A stretch of DNA of 10,153 nucleotides from assembly GCA_946405205.1 (NCBI GenBank), contig CAMJGL010000040.1, positions 1-10,153 on the forward strand. The letters run 5' to 3'. Below, one piece after another: positions 6,724 through 10,153 of the stretch (within the stretch, counting starts at the first letter, position 1; every line of letters begins with the position of its first letter). Under the pieces are notes generated by a model. It searched no databases, was not told the DNA's origin, and saw nothing but the letters and a program-made list of their open reading frames with translations. This DNA comes from F23-B02 sp946405205. GTDB lineage: Bacteria > Bacillota > Clostridia > Oscillospirales > Oscillospiraceae. The translations under genes and the position numbers were made by a program.

Positions 6724-8811
6724 ATGAAAAATGTAACTGAAATGTTTGGATCCATGGTTTTTAACGACACGGTGATGCAGGCTCGTTTGCCGAAAGAGGT
6801 CTACAAGCAGATTCAGCGATCCATAAAACTCGGGGCAAGACTTGACAGGGAGACCGCCGATGTGGTCGCCAATGCCATGAAGGATTGGGCGATAGAGAAG
6901 GGCGTCACCCACTTTACCCACTGGTTCCAGCCCATGACCGGCATAACCGCCGAGAAGCACGAGAGCTTTATCTCTCCCGTGGACGGCGGCAGGATCATCA
7001 TGGAGTTTTCCGGCAAGGAACTCATACAGGGCGAGCCGGACGCCTCAAGCTTCCCCACGGGCGGCCTGCGTGCGACCTTTGAGGCCAGAGGCTACACCGC
7101 GTGGGACCCCACCTCGTATGCATTTATCAAGGACGGAGTTTTGTGCATCCCGACGGCCTTCTGCTCCTACGGCGGCGAGGCGCTGGACAAAAAGACCCCG
7201 CTGCTGCGCTCCATGGAGGCTCTTAACCGTCAGGGGCTCAGGGTGCTGAAGCTCTTCGGCAACGACGATGTCACCGCGGTCAGGACGACCGTGGGGCCCG
7301 AGCAGGAATACTTCCTCGTCGACAAGAGCGTGTACGAAAAGCGCAAGGACCTGATGTACACCGGCCGCACCCTCTTCGGCGTGATGCCGCCCAAGGGTCA
7401 GGAGCTGGACGATCACTATTACGGCACAATAAAGCCCCGCGTTGCCGCGTTCATGCAGGAGCTCGACGAGGAGCTCTGGAAGCTCGGTGTTCTCGCAAAG
7501 ACCGAGCATAACGAGGTCGCTCCCGCGCAGCATGAGCTCGCGCCGATATACACCACGACAAATATCGCAGCCGACCATAATCAGATAATGATGGAGCTCA
7601 TGCAGAAGCTGGCACGGAAATACGACATGGTATGCCTGCTGCATGAGAAGCCCTTCGCGGGCGTTAACGGCAGCGGCAAGCACAATAACTGGTCCATGAC
7701 CACCAACACGGGGGCAAACCTCCTTGAGCCGGGCGAAACGCCCTACGAAAACGCGCAGTTCCTGCTTATGCTCTGCGCGGTGCTTCAGGCAGTCGACGAT
7801 TATCAGGATATGCTGCGCGTATCCGTTGCCAGTGCGGCCAACGACCACCGCCTCGGCGGCGATGAGGCGCCTCCGGCCATTATCTCCGTGTTCCTCGGCG
7901 AGGAGCTCGAGGAGATACTCGAGGCCATCGAAAAGAACGCGCCCTACGGCGGAAAGGTCAAGGAGCAGATAAAGGTCGGCGTTCATGTGCTGCCCAAGTT
8001 CCCCAAGGACACCACCGACCGCAACCGCACCTCGCCCTTCGCGTTCACCGGCAACAAGTTCGAGTTCCGTATGCTGGGCTCCTCGGTCTCCATATCCGGC
8101 GCGAACGTCGTGCTGAACACGGCGGTAGCCGAATCCCTGCGCCAGTACGCCGACGCGCTTGAGGGCTCGGCGGACTTTGAAAACGACCTGCATGAGCTTA
8201 TCCGCAGCGTGATACGCAAGCATAAGCGCATCATCTTCAACGGCAACGGCTACGGCGAGGATTGGGTGAAGGAAGCCGAAGCACGCGGCCTGCTGAATCT
8301 CCCGACTACTCCCGACTGCGTACCCTGCTATCTTGACATGAAGAATGTCGAGCTGTTTGCAAGGCACAGGGTGTATTCCGAGATCGAGCTTGCCGCCCGC
8401 TATAAGATGAAGCTGGATACATACTGCAAGGTAATCCGCATTGAGGCGCTCACCATGCAGAGCATGGTCTGGCAGGATATACTGCCTGCGGTGAGTGCAT
8501 ATTCTAAGGAGCTCACCGACACGGCGCTTGCGAAGAAGTCGCTCGGCGTTGAGTGCGCGCTTGAAACGGAGCTGTCGGCAAGGATCAGCGGCCTTATGGC
8601 GGGTGCCGCGTCCGGCGTGAAGGCGCTCAAGTCGGCAGTGGACAGCCTTGATGAGATCACCGATAACTATACCCGCGCCGTCGCCTGCCGCGACAGGGTG
8701 CTTGCGGCGATGAACGAGCTGCGCCTGACCGTGGATGAGCTCGAGGGCTGCACCGCCGAAAAGTATTGGCCCTATCCCGGCTACGGCGAGATCCTATTCA
8801 GCGTGAAATAA
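6724..8811 (+). CDS. glnN: Glutamine synthetase, type III (GSIII)
   Basis: A 695-aa cytoplasmic enzyme making glutamine from glutamate, ammonia and ATP. The length and N-terminus (NVTEMFGSMVFND, 3-15) are those of GSIII, much longer than the 440-470-aa GSI or GSII. Conserved blocks in order: THFTHWFQPMTG (62-73), VGPEQEYFLVD (190-200), EHNEVAPAQHELAP (261-274), KPFAGVNGSGKHNNWSM (309-325), NDHRLGGDEAPPA (373-385) and NRTSPFAFTGNKFEFRMLGS (434-453). These supply the metal, glutamate and ATP ligands of the glutamine synthetase fold. The C-terminal 150 residues are helical, as usual for the family. ATG 6724 is preferred to in-frame ATG 6706 because AAAGGCGG (6709-6716) lies seven bases before it. 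The frame is intact. No nitrogen-regulatory partner is adjacent. No strong terminator follows, so some readthrough into the next gene is possible. Confidence 0.97.
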   Translation: MKNVTEMFGSMVFNDTVMQARLPKEVYKQIQRSIKLGARLDRETADVVANAMKDWAIEKGVTHFTHWFQPMTGITAEKHESFISPVDGGRIIMEFSGKELIQGEPDASSFPTGGLRATFEARGYTAWDPTSYAFIKDGVLCIPTAFCSYGGEALDKKTPLLRSMEALNRQGLRVLKLFGNDDVTAVRTTVGPEQEYFLVDKSVYEKRKDLMYTGRTLFGVMPPKGQELDDHYYGTIKPRVAAFMQELDEELWKLGVLAKTEHNEVAPAQHELAPIYTTTNIAADHNQIMMELMQKLARKYDMVCLLHEKPFAGVNGSGKHNNWSMTTNTGANLLEPGETPYENAQFLLMLCAVLQAVDDYQDMLRVSVASAANDHRLGGDEAPPAIISVFLGEELEEILEAIEKNAPYGGKVKEQIKVGVHVLPKFPKDTTDRNRTSPFAFTGNKFEFRMLGSSVSISGANVVLNTAVAESLRQYADALEGSADFENDLHELIRSVIRKHKRIIFNGNGYGEDWVKEAEARGLLNLPTTPDCVPCYLDMKNVELFARHRVYSEIELAARYKMKLDTYCKVIRIEALTMQSMVWQDILPAVSAYSKELTDTALAKKSLGVECALETELSARISGLMAGAASGVKALKSAVDSLDEITDNYTRAVACRDRVLAAMNELRLTVDELEGCTAEKYWPYPGYGEILFSVK

Positions 8812-8838
8812 CATGGATCGTCGACCGTGCGCCTGTAT

Positions 8839-8864
8839 ATTATGCATATAAACGGCTGCATAAT
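8839..8864. repeat. Inverted repeat ATTATGCA / TGCATAAT in the glnN-downstream gap
   Basis: Perfect eight-base arms (8839-8846 and 8857-8864) flank a 10-base centre. No T-run follows and the stem is AT-rich, so this is a poor intrinsic terminator. It sits 26 bases before the TTG start of the next gene, where it could act as an operator or a weak mRNA hairpin. Confidence 0.55.
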
Positions 8865-8890
8865 CAACATCAGCGAAAGGGGACACAGAT

Positions 8891-10027
8891 TTGGAACTGA
8901 GCAAAAAAACAGTAAAGCGTATTCTGCTTATAATCACCTTTACTGTACTCCTAATATGGGGCGTGTATAACCATAAGCAGCTCGGTGAGCTGCTCGGAAG
9001 CGTCTATTCTATCATATCGCCGTTCATCGCGGGGCTGTGCATCGCGTATATCGTAAACGTGCTGCTGCGTCCGGTCGAAAGGCTGTGGATGAAGCTGCTG
9101 AACAAGAAGAAGGGGAAATGGCCCGAAAAGCTCAAGCGACCGCTGTGCCTGCTGCTGAGCATCCTGCTGGTAATAGGCATAATCCTCGCGATAGTCCTCA
9201 TCATCCTGCCGGAGCTGAGAGATTCCGTCGCCTCGCTTATCGACATGATCCCCACCTATGCCGATGAGGTAGAGCGGTGGTGGGGCTCGCTCGCGGTCTT
9301 CCTCGATAAGTACAATGTCGATCTGCCGGAGTTTGATTTCAAGCCCGATAAGCTGATAGACATCCTCAAGGACGGCGGAACGATGCTGTTCAACACCACC
9401 GCCTCGGTCACGGCGTCCATCGTCACGGCGGTCATGAATTTCGTCATCGCCTTTGCCTTTTCCATCTATGTCCTCGCCCAGAAGGAGACTTTGAAGCGGC
9501 AGTCGCTGAAGGTGCTCAGAGCTGTGATGAAGCCCGAAAAATTGCAGAAGCTTCTGGAGCTGCTTGAGCTGACGAACAGAACCTTCACGAACTTCATAAC
9601 AGGTCAGCTCACGGAGGCGGTCATCATAGGCGCGCTGTGTTTTGTCGGAATGACGATCTTTGGGATGCCCTATGCTCCCGCGATATCGGTGCTGGTCGGC
9701 TTCACCGCGCTCATCCCCGTGTTCGGCGCCTTTATCGGCACGGCCGTCGGCGCGTTCCTGATCCTGCTCGTGAAACCGATTCAGGCCCTGTGGTTCATTG
9801 TGTTCATCATCGTCCTTCAGCAGTTTGAGGGCAACCTCATCTATCCCAAGGTCGTCGGCAAATCAGTGGGACTGCCCGGCATATGGGTGCTCGTGGCCGT
9901 CACCGTCGGCGGCAGCGCCATGGGCGTGATGGGCATGCTGATAAGCGTCCCCGTGTGCTCGGTACTCTATACGGTGTCGCGGCAGGCGGTGAACGACCGG
10001 CTGAAAATAAAAAATATCGAGCGTTAA
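8891..10027 (+). CDS. AI-2E transporter / PerM-family membrane protein
   Basis: A 378-aa polytopic inner-membrane protein of the AI-2E/PerM family (PF01594). Hydrophobic segments lie at about 11-26, 36-58, 85-106, 171-196, 238-258, 262-295, 298-312 and 330-360. The soluble stretch around 110-165 between membrane blocks is typical. Family-type motifs include FITGQLTEAVIIG (235-247), TALIPVFGAFIG (272-283) and QQFEGNLIYPKVVG (310-323) followed by SVGLPGIW. Some members export autoinducer-2, others act as sodium/proton antiporters or have unknown cargo, so the name should not be taken as function. The start is TTG 8891, supported by AAAGGGG at 8876-8882; no ATG serves better. It follows glnN by 79 nt on the same strand; I found no convincing promoter of its own. 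Confidence 0.92.
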   Translation: MELSKKTVKRILLIITFTVLLIWGVYNHKQLGELLGSVYSIISPFIAGLCIAYIVNVLLRPVERLWMKLLNKKKGKWPEKLKRPLCLLLSILLVIGIILAIVLIILPELRDSVASLIDMIPTYADEVERWWGSLAVFLDKYNVDLPEFDFKPDKLIDILKDGGTMLFNTTASVTASIVTAVMNFVIAFAFSIYVLAQKETLKRQSLKVLRAVMKPEKLQKLLELLELTNRTFTNFITGQLTEAVIIGALCFVGMTIFGMPYAPAISVLVGFTALIPVFGAFIGTAVGAFLILLVKPIQALWFIVFIIVLQQFEGNLIYPKVVGKSVGLPGIWVLVAVTVGGSAMGVMGMLISVPVCSVLYTVSRQAVNDRLKIKNIER

Positions 10028-10037
10028 CTAAGCAATG

Positions 10038-10071
10038 AAAAAACGGAAGTGAGATCTCACTTCCGTTTTTT
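10038..10071. terminator. Perfect palindrome terminator after the AI-2E-family gene
   Basis: Seventeen-base arms, AAAAAACGGAAGTGAGA and its exact complement, meet without a spacer, so the RNA would fold as about 15 bp with a GATC loop. Six T residues end the right arm and six A residues begin the left, allowing termination in both directions. It starts 10 bases after the stop codon at 10027. Confidence 0.93.
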
Positions 10072-10098
10072 GAAGACTGAAAAAATCCCGAAGGGCTC

Positions 10099-10153
10099 TG
10101 AAGTGACCCCAAAAAGTTAGACAATATTTAAGAGTAAAAATTGTTCAAGCAAC
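10099..10153. mobile_element. Probable terminal end of an IS3-family insertion sequence (rest outside window)
   Basis: From 10099 the sequence reads TGAAGTGACCCC followed by AAAAAGTTAGACA. This closely resembles the terminal inverted repeats of many Firmicute IS3-family (IS150-like) elements, which begin with TG and contain ACCCCAAAA-GTTAGAC. The following bases are AT-rich, unlike the neighbouring genes. No transposase codons are visible before the window ends, so the assignment rests on this motif alone. A solo relic end is possible. Confidence 0.55.

Noticed and set aside
10077..10098. Possible minus-strand terminator (CCC-TTC-GGG followed by ATTTTTT)
   Set aside because: The stem is only three base pairs, too short to call beside the strong bidirectional palindrome at 10038-10071.

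Overview
The window looks like a chromosome segment from a moderately GC-rich Firmicute of class Clostridia, probably a gut or rumen Oscillospiraceae/Ruminococcaceae-type organism. The grounds are a type III glutamine synthetase (GlnN), strong purine-rich ribosome binding sites, TTGACA/TATAAT-type promoters, a clostridial-style phosphatidylserine decarboxylase and a BaiCD/FadH-like flavoenzyme. This placement is inference; no rRNA or other taxonomic marker is present.

Layout. Positions 1-661 (minus) hold the 5' part of a gene that runs off the window. It encodes a secreted protein built of exact 26-residue tandem repeats; because no stop codon lies inside the window, a simple ORF search misses it. 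Positions 851-1447 (minus) encode a TetR-type repressor. Its promoter carries a perfect 19-bp palindrome, a very likely autoregulatory operator. Divergently, 1663-4576 (plus) is a two-gene operon: a 693-aa old-yellow-enzyme/FAD fusion reductase with an Fe-S cysteine cluster, then a short-chain dehydrogenase. A long hairpin (4590-4630) separates it from the convergent psd operon.

The psd operon (6505 down to 4636, minus) encodes a multispanning lysylphosphatidylglycerol-synthase-TM/flippase-like protein followed one base later by phosphatidylserine decarboxylase. It has a near-consensus promoter at 6603-6631. Back to back with this, glnN (6724-8811, plus) has its own TTGACA/TATAAT promoter. 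An AI-2E/PerM-family membrane protein follows (8891-10027) and ends in a perfect 17+17 palindrome terminator. The last ~55 bases look like the terminal repeat of an IS3-family insertion sequence that continues beyond the window.

How the genes may work together. The TetR protein probably senses a small hydrophobic ligand and controls itself and perhaps the divergent reductase/dehydrogenase pair, which would reduce or oxidise an enone/steroid-like or enoyl substrate. The psd operon makes and possibly distributes phosphatidylethanolamine. GlnN assimilates ammonium. The least familiar element is the repeat protein at the left edge.
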